Assembly: GCA_944325155.1 (NCBI GenBank)
Contig: CALUYY010000001.1
Location: forward strand, 186,001-250,000
Direction: 5' to 3'
Source: Candidatus Gastranaerophilales bacterium
Lineage (GTDB): Bacteria > Cyanobacteriota > Vampirovibrionia > Gastranaerophilales > Gastranaerophilaceae
DNA: 64,000 nucleotides
Below the pieces are notes generated by a model, which made no database searches, had not been told where the DNA came from, and saw only the letters and a program-made list of their open reading frames with translations. Position numbers and translations under genes: made by a program. Positions within the stretch are counted from its first letter, which is position 1; every line of letters begins with the position of its first letter. Below are positions 18,017 to 26,751 of the stretch, piece after piece.

Positions 18017-18891
18017 TGGAAATTTTAAACGTTATAACAAAAAGATGGCTTGAACTGAAAGGCGCAATCTTCGGAGATGATAAAAACGACACCTGCCTTA
18101 TTATGATAACGGGCATTTGTTCAAACGTTTTTCAAAACGAGCTTTTATATAAGACGGGGCTTTTATTGGAAAAAAACGGAATAACATGCATCATAGCCCA
18201 CACATCCGATTCATTTTCATGCTTTGCATATACCGATTATTCGATTAAAAAACAAAGCCATCAGGGCACTTTTAACGATAACTTTAATATGGTTTATGAA
18301 GATGTTGAAAGCTATGTTAAATTCGTAAAAGAAAAAATGAATTTTAAAAGAATAATCTTAGCGGGGCACTCTTTAGGCTCAAACAAAATAATTAATTATC
18401 TCGGAAATACAAAAGATGATTTTATTGACTACTTTATAATCTCATCGCCCGTTGATATTATGCACTGGTGGAATATTATGCCCAACATCGATAAATGTTT
18501 TGAGCTTGCAAAAAAATGGACGAAAGAAGGAAGGGGCGATGATATTTTGCCTTTTATGTTCGGCGGTTTTTCCCCGATGACGGCAAAAACGGTTATAGGC
18601 TTTTATAATGCCGATAATCTTAAAAATTGCCCCGTCATATCCAAAATGGGGGAAACAAAGTCGTTGTATAACATAAAGCCCTTCGGCACTTTCTTAATAG
18701 GTTCAAAAGACTCCGTAACGGGCAATAGCCCGAAAGGCTTTATGCAAACTCTTAATTCGTGGACCAAACACCCCGAAAAAAATCTTGTTATTGAAATTGA
18801 AGGCGCAAGCCACATTTTCTATAATATGCATAACGAATACGCAAACACAATTCTAAACTGTATAAACGAACATTTTATGTCAAAGGTGTAA
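18016..18891 (+). CDS. Alpha/beta hydrolase
   Basis: A 291-residue cytoplasmic alpha/beta-hydrolase fold protein. The nucleophile elbow is GHSLGSN (Ser119), with candidate acid Asp in IGSKDSVTG and His in EGASHIFYNMH near the C-terminus. The segment ITGICSNVFQNE after strand 3 would form the oxyanion hole. The substrate is not predictable. It is the second gene of the cassette, 2 bases before the acetyltransferase gene, so an ester made by one enzyme and cleaved by another is possible, but this is inference. Confidence 0.85.
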   Translation: MEILNVITKRWLELKGAIFGDDKNDTCLIMITGICSNVFQNELLYKTGLLLEKNGITCIIAHTSDSFSCFAYTDYSIKKQSHQGTFNDNFNMVYEDVESYVKFVKEKMNFKRIILAGHSLGSNKIINYLGNTKDDFIDYFIISSPVDIMHWWNIMPNIDKCFELAKKWTKEGRGDDILPFMFGGFSPMTAKTVIGFYNADNLKNCPVISKMGETKSLYNIKPFGTFLIGSKDSVTGNSPKGFMQTLNSWTKHPEKNLVIEIEGASHIFYNMHNEYANTILNCINEHFMSKV

Positions 18892-18893
18892 AT

Positions 18894-19475
18894 ATGGATA
18901 AAAAAGAATTTTTGGAATATATGAAAAATGCAAGCTATATTGAACTTGGAAGCGAAATTTTTTTAGAATTTCATAATTTAAGTGATGAAGCAAGAAAAAT
19001 TACAACGGAAATCAATAATAAATACCATACCCAAAAAGAGCTTGTCGAATTATTTTCAAAGTTGACAAATAAAAAAGTCGATGAATCATTCAGGCTTTTT
19101 CCCCCTTTTTATACCGACTGCGGAATCAATATAACGTTAGGGAAAAATGTTTTTATAAATTCCTGCTGTAAATTTCAGGACCAGGGCGGAATAATAATCG
19201 GCGATAATTGCCTTATCGGACACAATGTTACGATTGCAACCTTAAACCATGATATTGACCCTGATAAAAGAGCAAATATGTACCCTAAACCCGTTAAAAT
19301 CGGAAACAATGTCTGGATAGGCTCCGACACCACAATTTTACCCGGCGTTACCATAGGGGATAATTCGGTCATAGGAGCAAAAAGCCTTGTTGTAAAAAAT
19401 ATTCCCGAAAACGTTATTGCAATCGGTTCACCTTGCAGACAAATAAAAGAAATTAAAAGAAAATATGAGGATTAA
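18894..19475 (+). CDS. Maltose/galactoside-type O-acetyltransferase (left-handed beta-helix)
   Basis: 193 residues of the LacA/Maa family, which transfer acetyl from acetyl-CoA to sugars or related small molecules. A helical N-terminus is followed by hexapeptide repeats (GKNVFINSCCKFQDQGGIIIG, IGNNVWIGSDTTILPGVTIG, NSVIGAKSLVVKNIP) forming the left-handed beta-helix. NHDID (about 118-122) contains the catalytic His, and VIAIGSPCRQIKEI is the usual C-terminal signature. It is in the cassette between the hydrolase and flavoprotein genes. Confidence 0.9.
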   Translation: MDKKEFLEYMKNASYIELGSEIFLEFHNLSDEARKITTEINNKYHTQKELVELFSKLTNKKVDESFRLFPPFYTDCGINITLGKNVFINSCCKFQDQGGIIIGDNCLIGHNVTIATLNHDIDPDKRANMYPKPVKIGNNVWIGSDTTILPGVTIGDNSVIGAKSLVVKNIPENVIAIGSPCRQIKEIKRKYED

Positions 19476-19478
19476 AAA

Positions 19479-20021
19479 ATGACAAAAAAAGTATTGTTAA
19501 TCGGAACAAGCCCCAGACTAAACGGCAATTCAAACCAAATTTTAAAAGAATTTGAAAAAGGGGCAAAAGAAAGCGGAAACGAAACGGAAATTATTTATCT
19601 TAACGATAAAAAAACAAACTTCTGCAAAGGGTGCCTTGTCTGCCAAAAAACATTAAAATGCGTTATCAATGATGATGTCAAAGAAATTATCGAAAAAATG
19701 AAAACATCGGATGTAATTGTTTGGGCAACGCCGATTTATTATTATGAAATGTCAGGGCAGATGAAAACCTTAATAGACAGAACAAACCCCCTCTTTGCGG
19801 ATAAATATAATTTCAGAGATATTTATTTAATTATGACGGCGGCAGACACGGGCGATTATTCGGGCGACGGCTGCATAAAAGGGCTTCAGGGCTGGATAGA
19901 TTGTTTTGATAAAACAACATTAAAAGGAATAATAAAAGGTTTCGGGCTTGAAAACCCCAACGACATTCAAAACCGTAAAGAAATTTTAATTGAAGCTTAC
20001 GAAAAAGGAAAAAATGTATAA
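19479..20021 (+). CDS. Flavodoxin-fold NAD(P)H-FMN oxidoreductase of iron-sulfur flavoprotein type
   Basis: 180 residues of the NADPH-dependent FMN reductase fold. GTSPRLNGNSNQI (9-21) is the FMN phosphate loop, and PIYYYEMSGQMKTLIDR is the conserved second FMN-contact region. Cys49-x2-Cys52-x2-Cys55-x5-Cys61 matches the compact cysteine motif of archaeal/anaerobe iron-sulfur flavoproteins (Isf), which carries a 4Fe-4S cluster. Such proteins are linked to oxygen or peroxide detoxification and electron transfer in anaerobes. Cluster binding is inferred from spacing only. Confidence 0.85.
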   Translation: MTKKVLLIGTSPRLNGNSNQILKEFEKGAKESGNETEIIYLNDKKTNFCKGCLVCQKTLKCVINDDVKEIIEKMKTSDVIVWATPIYYYEMSGQMKTLIDRTNPLFADKYNFRDIYLIMTAADTGDYSGDGCIKGLQGWIDCFDKTTLKGIIKGFGLENPNDIQNRKEILIEAYEKGKNV

Positions 20022-20033
20022 AAAGAGGTATCA

Positions 20034-21056
20034 ATGCTAAAAAAACTTATTATTTCATTTTTAGTCGGTTTAATTGTTATAGGAGGTGCAATTATGACGG
20101 AGGCAAAATCATGGGATAAAACTTTTGAAAAAAGCGAGCTTGTTGATGTTAAAAAGGTTCATTTTAAAAACAGATTCGGTATTGAATTGGCGGGCGATTT
20201 ATACTTGCCGAAAAATAAATCAAAAGAAAAACTTCCCGCAATTGCGGTATCCGGACCTTTTGGCGCAGTTAAAGAACAGGTTTCGGGGCGCTATGCGCAG
20301 GCTATGGCAGAAAGAGGGTTTATCGCTCTTGCATTTGACCCTTCATATACGGGAGAGAGCAAAGGAAACCCGAGAGACGTTGCATCTCCCGATATAAATA
20401 CGGAAGATTTTTCGGCGGCGGTTGATTATCTTTCAAATTTGGATGAAGCCGACCCGGATAAAATCGGAATTATAGGCATATGCGGCTTTGCGGGCTTCGG
20501 GCTGAATGCGGCGGCAATCGATACAAGAATAAAAGGCACCGTAACCGTTACAATGTATGATATGACACGTGTCAGTGCCAAAGGCTATTTTGATTCCATG
20601 GATGAAAACCAAAGATATGAATTAAAAGAGCAATTAAATAAACAAAGGACTGAAGATTTTAAATCGGGCACATATAAAAAATCCCCCGGACTTCCCGACA
20701 AATTAACTGGCGATGAACCCCAATTCGTAAAAGATTATGTCGGATACTATAAAACAAAAAGAGGTTTCCACCCCCGCTCAATCGGTTCAAACGGCGGCTG
20801 GAACGCAACATCTGCTCTGTCTTTAATAAATATGCCGATTTTGGCATACAGCAGCGAAATAAGAAACGCCGTTTTGATGATTCACGGCGAAAAAGCCCAC
20901 AGCCGTTATTTCAGCGAAGACGCATTCAAAAAACTAAAAGGAAAAAATAAAGAACTCTATATTGTAGAAGGCGCAAACCACGTTGATTTGTATGACAATT
21001 TGGAAAAAATTCCTTTTGATAAAATTGAAAAATTCTTTAAAGATAATCTGAAATAA
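20034..21056 (+). CDS. Alpha/beta hydrolase of the dienelactone-hydrolase/YcjY type
   Basis: 340 residues. The nucleophile elbow reads GICGFAG with Cys150 in place of the usual Ser, as in dienelactone hydrolase-like proteins, and EGANHVDLYD near the end supplies His. Residues 1-22 form a signal peptide or anchor. However, an internal AGGAGGTG at 20081-20088 sits five bases before an in-frame ATG (20094), the strongest ribosome site nearby, so a shorter cytosolic form from 20094 is possible or may even be the main product. Last gene of the cassette, followed by a strong terminator. Confidence 0.85.
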   Translation: MLKKLIISFLVGLIVIGGAIMTEAKSWDKTFEKSELVDVKKVHFKNRFGIELAGDLYLPKNKSKEKLPAIAVSGPFGAVKEQVSGRYAQAMAERGFIALAFDPSYTGESKGNPRDVASPDINTEDFSAAVDYLSNLDEADPDKIGIIGICGFAGFGLNAAAIDTRIKGTVTVTMYDMTRVSAKGYFDSMDENQRYELKEQLNKQRTEDFKSGTYKKSPGLPDKLTGDEPQFVKDYVGYYKTKRGFHPRSIGSNGGWNATSALSLINMPILAYSSEIRNAVLMIHGEKAHSRYFSEDAFKKLKGKNKELYIVEGANHVDLYDNLEKIPFDKIEKFFKDNLK

Positions 21057-21071
21057 AATTTTTAAATTGAT

Positions 21072-21103
21072 AAAACCGCTTTTAACGTTAAAAGCGGTTT
21101 TTT
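21072..21103. terminator. Strong bidirectional terminator
   Basis: AAAACCGCTTTTAA-CG-TTAAAAGCGGTTTT is a perfect 14-base stem with a T run. It ends the LysR-linked cassette and overlaps the stop-codon region of the convergent glycosyltransferase gene. Confidence 0.92.
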
Positions 21104-22031
21104 ATTCTTCTTTTAATTTTTCTTTAATTTCGGGGAAGTATTCAAGAATTTTTATAACCGCATCTAATGAATTCATGCCCGATGAAGATTTTCTGTTTAT
21201 TTTGCTTAATCCCGTTTTCTGGCTTCCGTCAACGGGAATAAGCGAAATATCAAACCCCTGCACCTGTTCAATTTTATATCCGTTTAAAACCGCCATCGCC
21301 CAAAACCAGACATCATCCTGTGTCGGAATTAATTTCATAAAAATATCATCTCTGAATACCAAATCCGAAAAACAATCGGGAGGATATAAAACCCCTCCGC
21401 AGCCGGTTATTTTATTCAGATAAGAAGGTTTATCATATTTTATTGCGTATAATTTAGCGGAGTTTTCGGCTTTTATTTTTCCTTTTATAAGCTTTAATCT
21501 TTTTATTCTGTTTGCATGGATTGATTTTTTGTCTTTAAGATAAGAAAAATATAAATTTTCAACCAAATCAAAAGGATAATAAATATCATCATCAACCGTT
21601 ATAATAATATCTCCGCGATATTCAACCAAAGCGGGAATTAATTTTTTATACGATTTAATATCTTTGCACCATTTAATTGTAAGCCCGTATTGTTTTAAAT
21701 TAATTAAATCGTCGGGAAGATTATCTTCTTTATCCTTAAATTGTTCGTAAGAAAGCCATAAAACAACGTTATCGGGTTTTAGGGTCTGCTTTAAAACAGT
21801 TGTTATCGTTTTTGAAACATTGTTAATTCTTTTGGGGTAGCTTGTTAAAGATACGGTAATTTTTGTATCTCTTTGAGATTTATTTAGTCCGTATTCATTC
21901 AGGGTTAAATCAACATAAGGCGTTTTTAATCTTAATCTTATTCTGATAAAGAATAAATAGATAACAAGATGGTTATCAAAAATGTTTATTGAAAAAATCC
22001 TTTTGAGAAATATTTTAATTTCATTAAACAT
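21102..22031 (-). CDS. GT-A-fold glycosyltransferase
   Basis: 309 residues. KITVSLTSYPKRINNVSKTI (about 57-76) and TVDDDIYYP (about 145-153, DDD metal motif) resemble the GT-A family glycosyltransferases found in capsule and lipopolysaccharide clusters. TQDDVWFWAMAVLNGYK is the acceptor-side motif. It is the last gene of a three-gene run after the LicD-like and TagD-like genes, one base overlapping the latter. It probably adds a sugar to the same surface polymer; sugar and linkage are not predictable. Confidence 0.85.
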   Translation of the reverse strand: MFNEIKIFLKRIFSINIFDNHLVIYLFFIRIRLRLKTPYVDLTLNEYGLNKSQRDTKITVSLTSYPKRINNVSKTITTVLKQTLKPDNVVLWLSYEQFKDKEDNLPDDLINLKQYGLTIKWCKDIKSYKKLIPALVEYRGDIIITVDDDIYYPFDLVENLYFSYLKDKKSIHANRIKRLKLIKGKIKAENSAKLYAIKYDKPSYLNKITGCGGVLYPPDCFSDLVFRDDIFMKLIPTQDDVWFWAMAVLNGYKIEQVQGFDISLIPVDGSQKTGLSKINRKSSSGMNSLDAVIKILEYFPEIKEKLKEE

Positions 22032-22429
22032 TATTTGTTCCGATCCGAATTTAAGTATTCTTTTGTCATTGTTGACGAAACATCGGGGGTTCTCGGCAAA
22101 TAAACAACTTCGCAGTAATCTTTCAGAAAATCAAATTTTCCCTTCCAATCATCGCCCATAACAAAAACATCAATCTGATATTTTTTGATGTCGTCGGTTT
22201 TTTGCTCCCAATTGTCCTCCGGTATGACAAGATCGACATACCTGCAAGCTTCAATTATGCTTTTTCTTTGTTCATACGTATAATATGATTTTTTATTTTT
22301 AATTAAATTAAATTCATCGCTTGAAAGAGCAACAATTAAATAATCCCCTAGTGCTTTTGCGCGCCTTAAAAGGTTAACATGCCCGAAGTGCAATACATCA
22401 AATGTGCCGTATGTTATAACTCTTTTCAT
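22031..22429 (-). CDS. tagD: Glycerol-3-phosphate cytidylyltransferase-like protein
   Basis: 132 residues, the normal length of TagD/GCT. It activates glycerol-3-phosphate with CTP to give CDP-glycerol. [17 protein letters not shown] (8-24) has the HxGH nucleotidyl-transfer motif (His14, His17), and [10 protein letters not shown] near the end is the second motif (family ISTT). Some relatives use other phospho-alcohols, so CDP-glycerol is likely but not certain. It overlaps the LicD-like gene by 4 bases and the glycosyltransferase by 1, so all three act together. Confidence 0.9.
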   Translation of the reverse strand: MKRVITYGTFDVLHFGHVNLLRRAKALGDYLIVALSSDEFNLIKNKKSYYTYEQRKSIIEACRYVDLVIPEDNWEQKTDDIKKYQIDVFVMGDDWKGKFDFLKDYCEVVYLPRTPDVSSTMTKEYLNSDRNK

Positions 22430-23343
22430 TTTATATATCCTTCAAGCAATTGCTTTTCTTCGTCATTAATGTTCAGATAGTTTGAATGTCTCGGATACGC
22501 ATCATCCGGAATATTCATATAATCCTTATAAATACTTTTTAAAACTTTTTCGGGCTTATTGGGCGCAAAGAAAGTTTTATTTTCAAATTGAATTTCAGCT
22601 AAAGGAAAAATATCTTCAAAATCATAAACTTTATTTTGCCATTTATGCGGAAAATCAATTCCCATAAAAATTGAAGGCTCATCTTTTATATCGGCTGTTT
22701 TATTATCAGAAATTACGTTTTTGGTAAGAAAAGAAAAGCGGTTTTTAATATCTTCAACACTTTTATAAGGAATTAAGGGTTTCTTTTTTGTAATTTCCGA
22801 TATTTTGGACGATAAAACTTTTTTATCCTCATCATTTGTTTTTGAATGATACAAATCATAAGGAAATATATCTATAAAAAGGTTTTTGGAATTTGTACAC
22901 TTGATTTTTACGTAGCACTTATTTCTTTTGTTGTTTTCAAAAACCAATTGAAAATTCAAATTTGATAAATCGTTATTTTTAAAAATATCGATTAATTTTT
23001 CATAATCGTCTCTCAGCATTGCAATATCAAGGTCATCATCCCACGGGATAAAGCCTTTATGTCTTATTGCACCCAATAATGTGCCGAAATCAATCCAATA
23101 TTTTAAATTATATTTATTTAAAAATTCTTCAAACTCTTTTAAAAAGCCGGCGTTTGCTAGCTGTATAAGTCTGATTGAACCTTTTGCGGGGGGAATTTCC
23201 AAGGCGGATGAAAAAGAATGATAATATTTATTTAACTCTTTTCTTTCAAGTTTAATTTCAGTCCTTAAAAGATTAAGCCTGATACCAAAAATTCTAAGCG
23301 CAATATGGCTTGGTGTAGTTTCTTCAATACCAAAAAACAACAT
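22426..23343 (-). CDS. LicD-family phosphotransferase
   Basis: 305 residues. Residues 82-109 contain [11 protein letters not shown] and WDDDLDIAM, the nucleotidyltransferase-fold core that defines LicD. Family members transfer phosphocholine, glycerol-phosphate or ribitol-phosphate from a CDP carrier to a glycan. With the TagD-like gene directly downstream, glycerol-phosphate is the likely group. There is no ordinary ribosome site: a run of eight G (23344-23351) directly abuts the ATG, which may act as ribosome site and is length-variable in principle. Confidence 0.88.
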   Translation of the reverse strand: MLFFGIEETTPSHIALRIFGIRLNLLRTEIKLERKELNKYYHSFSSALEIPPAKGSIRLIQLANAGFLKEFEEFLNKYNLKYWIDFGTLLGAIRHKGFIPWDDDLDIAMLRDDYEKLIDIFKNNDLSNLNFQLVFENNKRNKCYVKIKCTNSKNLFIDIFPYDLYHSKTNDEDKKVLSSKISEITKKKPLIPYKSVEDIKNRFSFLTKNVISDNKTADIKDEPSIFMGIDFPHKWQNKVYDFEDIFPLAEIQFENKTFFAPNKPEKVLKSIYKDYMNIPDDAYPRHSNYLNINDEEKQLLEGYIK

Positions 23344-23351
23344 CCCCCCCC
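23344..23351 (-). repeat. G8 homopolymer abutting the LicD-like start codon
   Basis: Eight consecutive G on the coding strand directly before the ATG. The upstream frame closes at a TAA 19-21 bases before the ATG, so slippage would not change the protein but could change ribosome-site spacing. Confidence 0.7.
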
Positions 23352-23421
23352 GATAAAAATATTAAATTTTATATCTGCAAAAAAATTCTACCACAATAAA
23401 ATATACCAAACAAGAAACAAC

Positions 23422-23451
23422 TTGAACCAAAGAGAAAAGAAAATATATAAT
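23422..23451 (+). promoter_or_regulatory. Promoter of the nucleotidyltransferase gene
   Basis: TTGAAC (23422-23427), an 18-base spacer and TATAAT (23446-23451). Transcription should begin near 23458, leaving a short leader with AAAGGA as ribosome site before ATG 23475. Confidence 0.6.
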
Positions 23452-23474
23452 AAAAAATAACTAAAGGAAAAATA

Positions 23475-24242
23475 ATGGATGAATTAATAAAAAAATTTTC
23501 AATGCTTGATGATGTATCCGGAATTGCAGTCGGCGGGTCTTATGCCGCAAAAACATCCGATATAAATTCGGATATTGATATTTATATATTTGTCAAAAAA
23601 GATATACCGCTTGAATTCAGATATAACTTTATTAAAGATATCTCGTCAAAATATGAAACGGGCTGTGAATATTTTGGCCAAGGCGATGAATTTTATTATG
23701 ACAAAATAAAAAAACAAATCGATTTAATGTATTTTAATATAAATTGGTTTACATCAATCGTAAATGATGTTTGGATAAAACACATTCCCTCTAACGGATA
23801 CACAACCGCATTTTTATATACACTAAAAAATCTTGAAATAAAATATGATGAAACGGGATACATAAAAGAATTAAAAACTCTTATAGCTTCCGCTTATCCT
23901 GAAAATTTAAAAAATAACATCATAAAAAGAAATCTTATGCTTTTATGTGATAAGCCTTTTGCTTCATATTACGACCAGATTGAAAAAGCGGTTAAAAGAA
24001 AAGATTATACAAGCATAAACCACAGAATTTCCGCTTTTCTTGCAAGTTATTTTGATATCATTTTTGCAAAAAACGAACTTTTACACCCCGGCGAAAAAAG
24101 ATTGACGGAATATGCAAAAGCAAACTGCAAAATTTTACCCTGCGATTTTGAAAAAAATATAAATCTTTTGCTTGAACGCCCGAACAAAGACACAATCAAA
24201 CATCTTGATAAAATAATTTTTAATTTGAGAAAAATTTTATAA
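23475..24242 (+). CDS. Nucleotidyltransferase-domain protein (DUF4037-like)
   Basis: 255 residues. VGGSYAAKTSDINSDIDIYIF (19-39) is the minimal nucleotidyltransferase core GS-x10-DxD (Asp33, Asp35), with a third acidic strand at KKQIDLMYF. A helical C-terminal half follows, as in DUF4037/aminoglycoside adenylyltransferase-like proteins. Substrate unknown. It lies between surface-glycan genes but is transcribed on the opposite strand from its own promoter, so a link to glycan synthesis is not shown. It overlaps the convergent GT2 gene by 6 bases. Confidence 0.82.
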   Translation: MDELIKKFSMLDDVSGIAVGGSYAAKTSDINSDIDIYIFVKKDIPLEFRYNFIKDISSKYETGCEYFGQGDEFYYDKIKKQIDLMYFNINWFTSIVNDVWIKHIPSNGYTTAFLYTLKNLEIKYDETGYIKELKTLIASAYPENLKNNIIKRNLMLLCDKPFASYYDQIEKAVKRKDYTSINHRISAFLASYFDIIFAKNELLHPGEKRLTEYAKANCKILPCDFEKNINLLLERPNKDTIKHLDKIIFNLRKIL

Positions 24243-25256
24243 TATAAATTGCCTGCCCAAAATAACAATTCTTTTTCTGAATTTAGACCCGTCATCGGAA
24301 CAAACGTTTGTAACGGAAAATATACACCTTAAAAAGTTTTGCCGTATGTCTTTTTTGCCGGTTATATGATCTGAAAATTTTTTATAATACTTATTTGTAA
24401 AAATGGCACTTACCTTATTTTTATACTCATCTTTTAAACTGTCGGGTACTCTGGAATAAGTTTCCGAAAACAAAGTTAAAAACATTTTTTGCAACTGCTC
24501 AAAATATAAATTATACACACTATACTTATTTAAAATTTTTACGGTATCATCATAGACTGAAAATATTTGCATGGAAGTATCGGAAACATCATGGGAAACC
24601 GACCCTTGTCTTAATCTGTAATAATATAGATGGTCGGGAATAAATGAAAATATTTTTGATTTAAAACAAGCTTCAAGAGATACAAGGCTGTCTTCCGCAA
24701 ACAAATAATTTTTAAATCTTAAACCATCAAACAATTCTCTTTTGTACATTTTTTTCCAAACAACCCTGAAGCCGCAATTAAACAATGCGGGACGCATATT
24801 ATCCTTGGATATTTTGTATAAATTTTTGTGTTTTATTATTTTTTTCAATTTTCTTAATTCATCTTTGTACTTATAAACCGAAGTATCTTCAAAAAAGGTG
24901 CAGAGTTGACATTCAGTTATATCGGCATTGGTTATATTTGCATTAGTATAAAAAATCTCCAAACATTTTTCATCAACCCAATCATCCGAATCGACAAAAA
25001 TAATATAACGGCCTTTTGCAACGTCAAGCGCTTTATTTCTGGCAGAGCCCGGTCCTTCATTTTTTGAATTGATTAAAACAATTCTATTGTCTTTTAATTT
25101 ATATTCTTCTAAAATCTTAAGCGAATTGTCAACGGAACCGTCATTTACGCAAATTATTTCAAAATTTTTAAACGTCTGGTTCAAAAGCGAATCAAGACAT
25201 TTTTTAAGATATTTTTCCGAGTTATAAACGGGTATAATTACAGAAATTTCAGACAT
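24237..25256 (-). CDS. Glycosyltransferase family 2
   Basis: 339 residues with the standard GT2 N-terminal domain: SVIIPVYNSEKYLKKCLDSL (5-24), ICVNDGSVDNSL (35-46), GPGSARNKALDVAKG (about 68-82) and FVDSDDWVDE (about 86-95, the DxD metal motif). The C-terminal third is variable. Such enzymes add sugars to capsule or lipopolysaccharide repeats at the cytoplasmic face. AAGGCGG lies upstream of the ATG. It closes the accessory glycan region. Confidence 0.93.
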   Translation of the reverse strand: MSEISVIIPVYNSEKYLKKCLDSLLNQTFKNFEIICVNDGSVDNSLKILEEYKLKDNRIVLINSKNEGPGSARNKALDVAKGRYIIFVDSDDWVDEKCLEIFYTNANITNADITECQLCTFFEDTSVYKYKDELRKLKKIIKHKNLYKISKDNMRPALFNCGFRVVWKKMYKRELFDGLRFKNYLFAEDSLVSLEACFKSKIFSFIPDHLYYYRLRQGSVSHDVSDTSMQIFSVYDDTVKILNKYSVYNLYFEQLQKMFLTLFSETYSRVPDSLKDEYKNKVSAIFTNKYYKKFSDHITGKKDIRQNFLRCIFSVTNVCSDDGSKFRKRIVILGRQFIL

Positions 25257-25401
25257 TTATATTCCGCCTTTTATAGGTTCAAAAGAAAAATAACAAAAAA
25301 AAAAAAATAAAGCAAGCGCCTCAAAAACATTTTATAATTCAAATAAACGATGTAATTTTATAATATACATATAAGCTTATAATATATACTAAGGAGAAAT
25401 T

Positions 25402-25983
25402 ATGAGTTTACGGTTTCAAATTATACTGGGCATAATAATAGGTCTTATAATAGGCTTTTTTATGATTTTAAATACAATAAACCAAAAAGAAAAAAATCTG
25501 CTTGAAGCATATAAAAAACTGAATGAAACGCTTAATATAAGATATTTCAAATTAAAAAGCGTGCTCGGAAATTTAAGAAACCATATGAGTGAATTTCAAA
25601 GAGAAATAAACGAAATAGATACATTATGCGACCAGTCAATAAATATAACGGATTCGATAAATAACGCATGGGAAAAACTTGAACTTGAAAACACGATAAA
25701 TTATAAACTTGAAGAAATTAAATCCAACATGGCAAGCTATCCCTCAATTCAAACCGATGAAAACATGAATAATTCAATTGTTGCAATAGCGGAAAGCGAA
25801 GTTTATGTCGGAAACGCAATTACGGTTTATAACACTTTAAATCTTGAATATAAAGTTTTTGTCGAAACTTTCCCGATATCTTTCGTTGCAAATTTAATGT
25901 GCAAAAGAAAAGATTATGCACCCTTCAGCGTAACGCAGGTTGAAGAATTTGACGACAGCTACATTGATGAAGATGAAATTTAA
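25402..25983 (+). CDS. LemA-family membrane protein
   Basis: 193 residues. A single N-terminal membrane segment (about 7-26) is followed by long helices (NLLEAYKKLNETLNIRYFKLKSVL) and the family-like ending AITVYNTLNLEYKVFVETFPISFVANLMCKRKDYAPF, which fits LemA proteins (YNxxVxxYNxxIxxFPxxxxAxxxxFxxxxxF). The acidic tail is unusual. LemA function is poorly defined; family members are often paired with a TPM-domain or M48 protein, which is not the case here. Strong ribosome site AAGGAG before ATG 25402. Confidence 0.78.
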   Translation: MSLRFQIILGIIIGLIIGFFMILNTINQKEKNLLEAYKKLNETLNIRYFKLKSVLGNLRNHMSEFQREINEIDTLCDQSINITDSINNAWEKLELENTINYKLEEIKSNMASYPSIQTDENMNNSIVAIAESEVYVGNAITVYNTLNLEYKVFVETFPISFVANLMCKRKDYAPFSVTQVEEFDDSYIDEDEI

Positions 25984-25988
25984 TTAAA

Positions 25989-26744
25989 TTATTTTCCCGC
26001 TATTTTTAAGCAGGCTTCATGCGCTTTTTCTTCAACCGTATCCGCTAATTCAACAAGCGGAATATTGCATTTATATTTTCTTTTAAGGGCAAGAGAAATT
26101 AAATAATCGCAAAAAACGGGGTTTTTCGGAAGAAGAGGCCCGTGGAGATATGTCCCGAAAACGTTTTTATATCTTGCGCCTTCGGTTTTATCTTTTCCGT
26201 TGTTTCCAAAACCCTTTATGACTTTTAAAAAGGGTTTTGTGTCGCCTTTTATATATGTCAGCCCGCTGTGGTTTTCAAACCCCACAACCGTATTATCGAC
26301 ATCATCTTTTGTTAAATAAGAACAAACGCCCGAGATATTTCCTATTAACCTTTTATTTCCCGCCGTTGTATAACAGTCTAAAATTGAAATGCCATCAAGG
26401 TTTTTTTCTTTTGAAATTCGGTAATAATGCCCGAACAGCTGATACCCGCCGCAAATTGCAAGCATCGGAACATTATTTTCCGCTGCCTTTTTCAGTCTTT
26501 CTTTATTTTTTAATAATTCCTCAGACGCCATATATTGCTCAATATCCTGTCCGCCTCCGATAAAATAAAAATCAAATTCATCGGGGTTAATTCTGTGCCC
26601 GGCTTTAATTTCTTCAACGTTTATTTCAATCCCTCTCCAAAGACATCTGTTTTTAAAGGCAAGAATATTGCCGAAATCTCCGTATATATTTAACAAATCG
26701 GGATACAAATGTGCAATGTTTAAACTGAAATCAATCTGATTCAA
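25989..26744 (-). CDS. gatD: GatD-type glutamine amidotransferase (lipid II isoglutaminyl synthase subunit)
   Basis: 251 residues of the class-I CobQ/GatD amidotransferase group. LAICGGYQLFG (95-105) carries the nucleophile Cys98, and TYLHGPLLPKNP has the catalytic His. LNIAHLYPDLLNIYGDFGN is the typical GatD N-terminus. GatD supplies ammonia to MurT, which amidates the D-Glu of lipid II to D-isoglutamine. The murT gene is normally adjacent but is not in this window; the neighbour is proS, 7 bases upstream. Confidence 0.88.
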   Translation of the reverse strand: MNQIDFSLNIAHLYPDLLNIYGDFGNILAFKNRCLWRGIEINVEEIKAGHRINPDEFDFYFIGGGQDIEQYMASEELLKNKERLKKAAENNVPMLAICGGYQLFGHYYRISKEKNLDGISILDCYTTAGNKRLIGNISGVCSYLTKDDVDNTVVGFENHSGLTYIKGDTKPFLKVIKGFGNNGKDKTEGARYKNVFGTYLHGPLLPKNPVFCDYLISLALKRKYKCNIPLVELADTVEEKAHEACLKIAGK

Positions 26745-26751
26745 TTCTTAT

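Noticed and set aside
23344-23351. G8 tract as a frame-switching element in the coding region
   Set aside because: The tract is before the ATG and the upstream frame closes at a TAA within 21 bases, so slippage cannot switch a reading frame.
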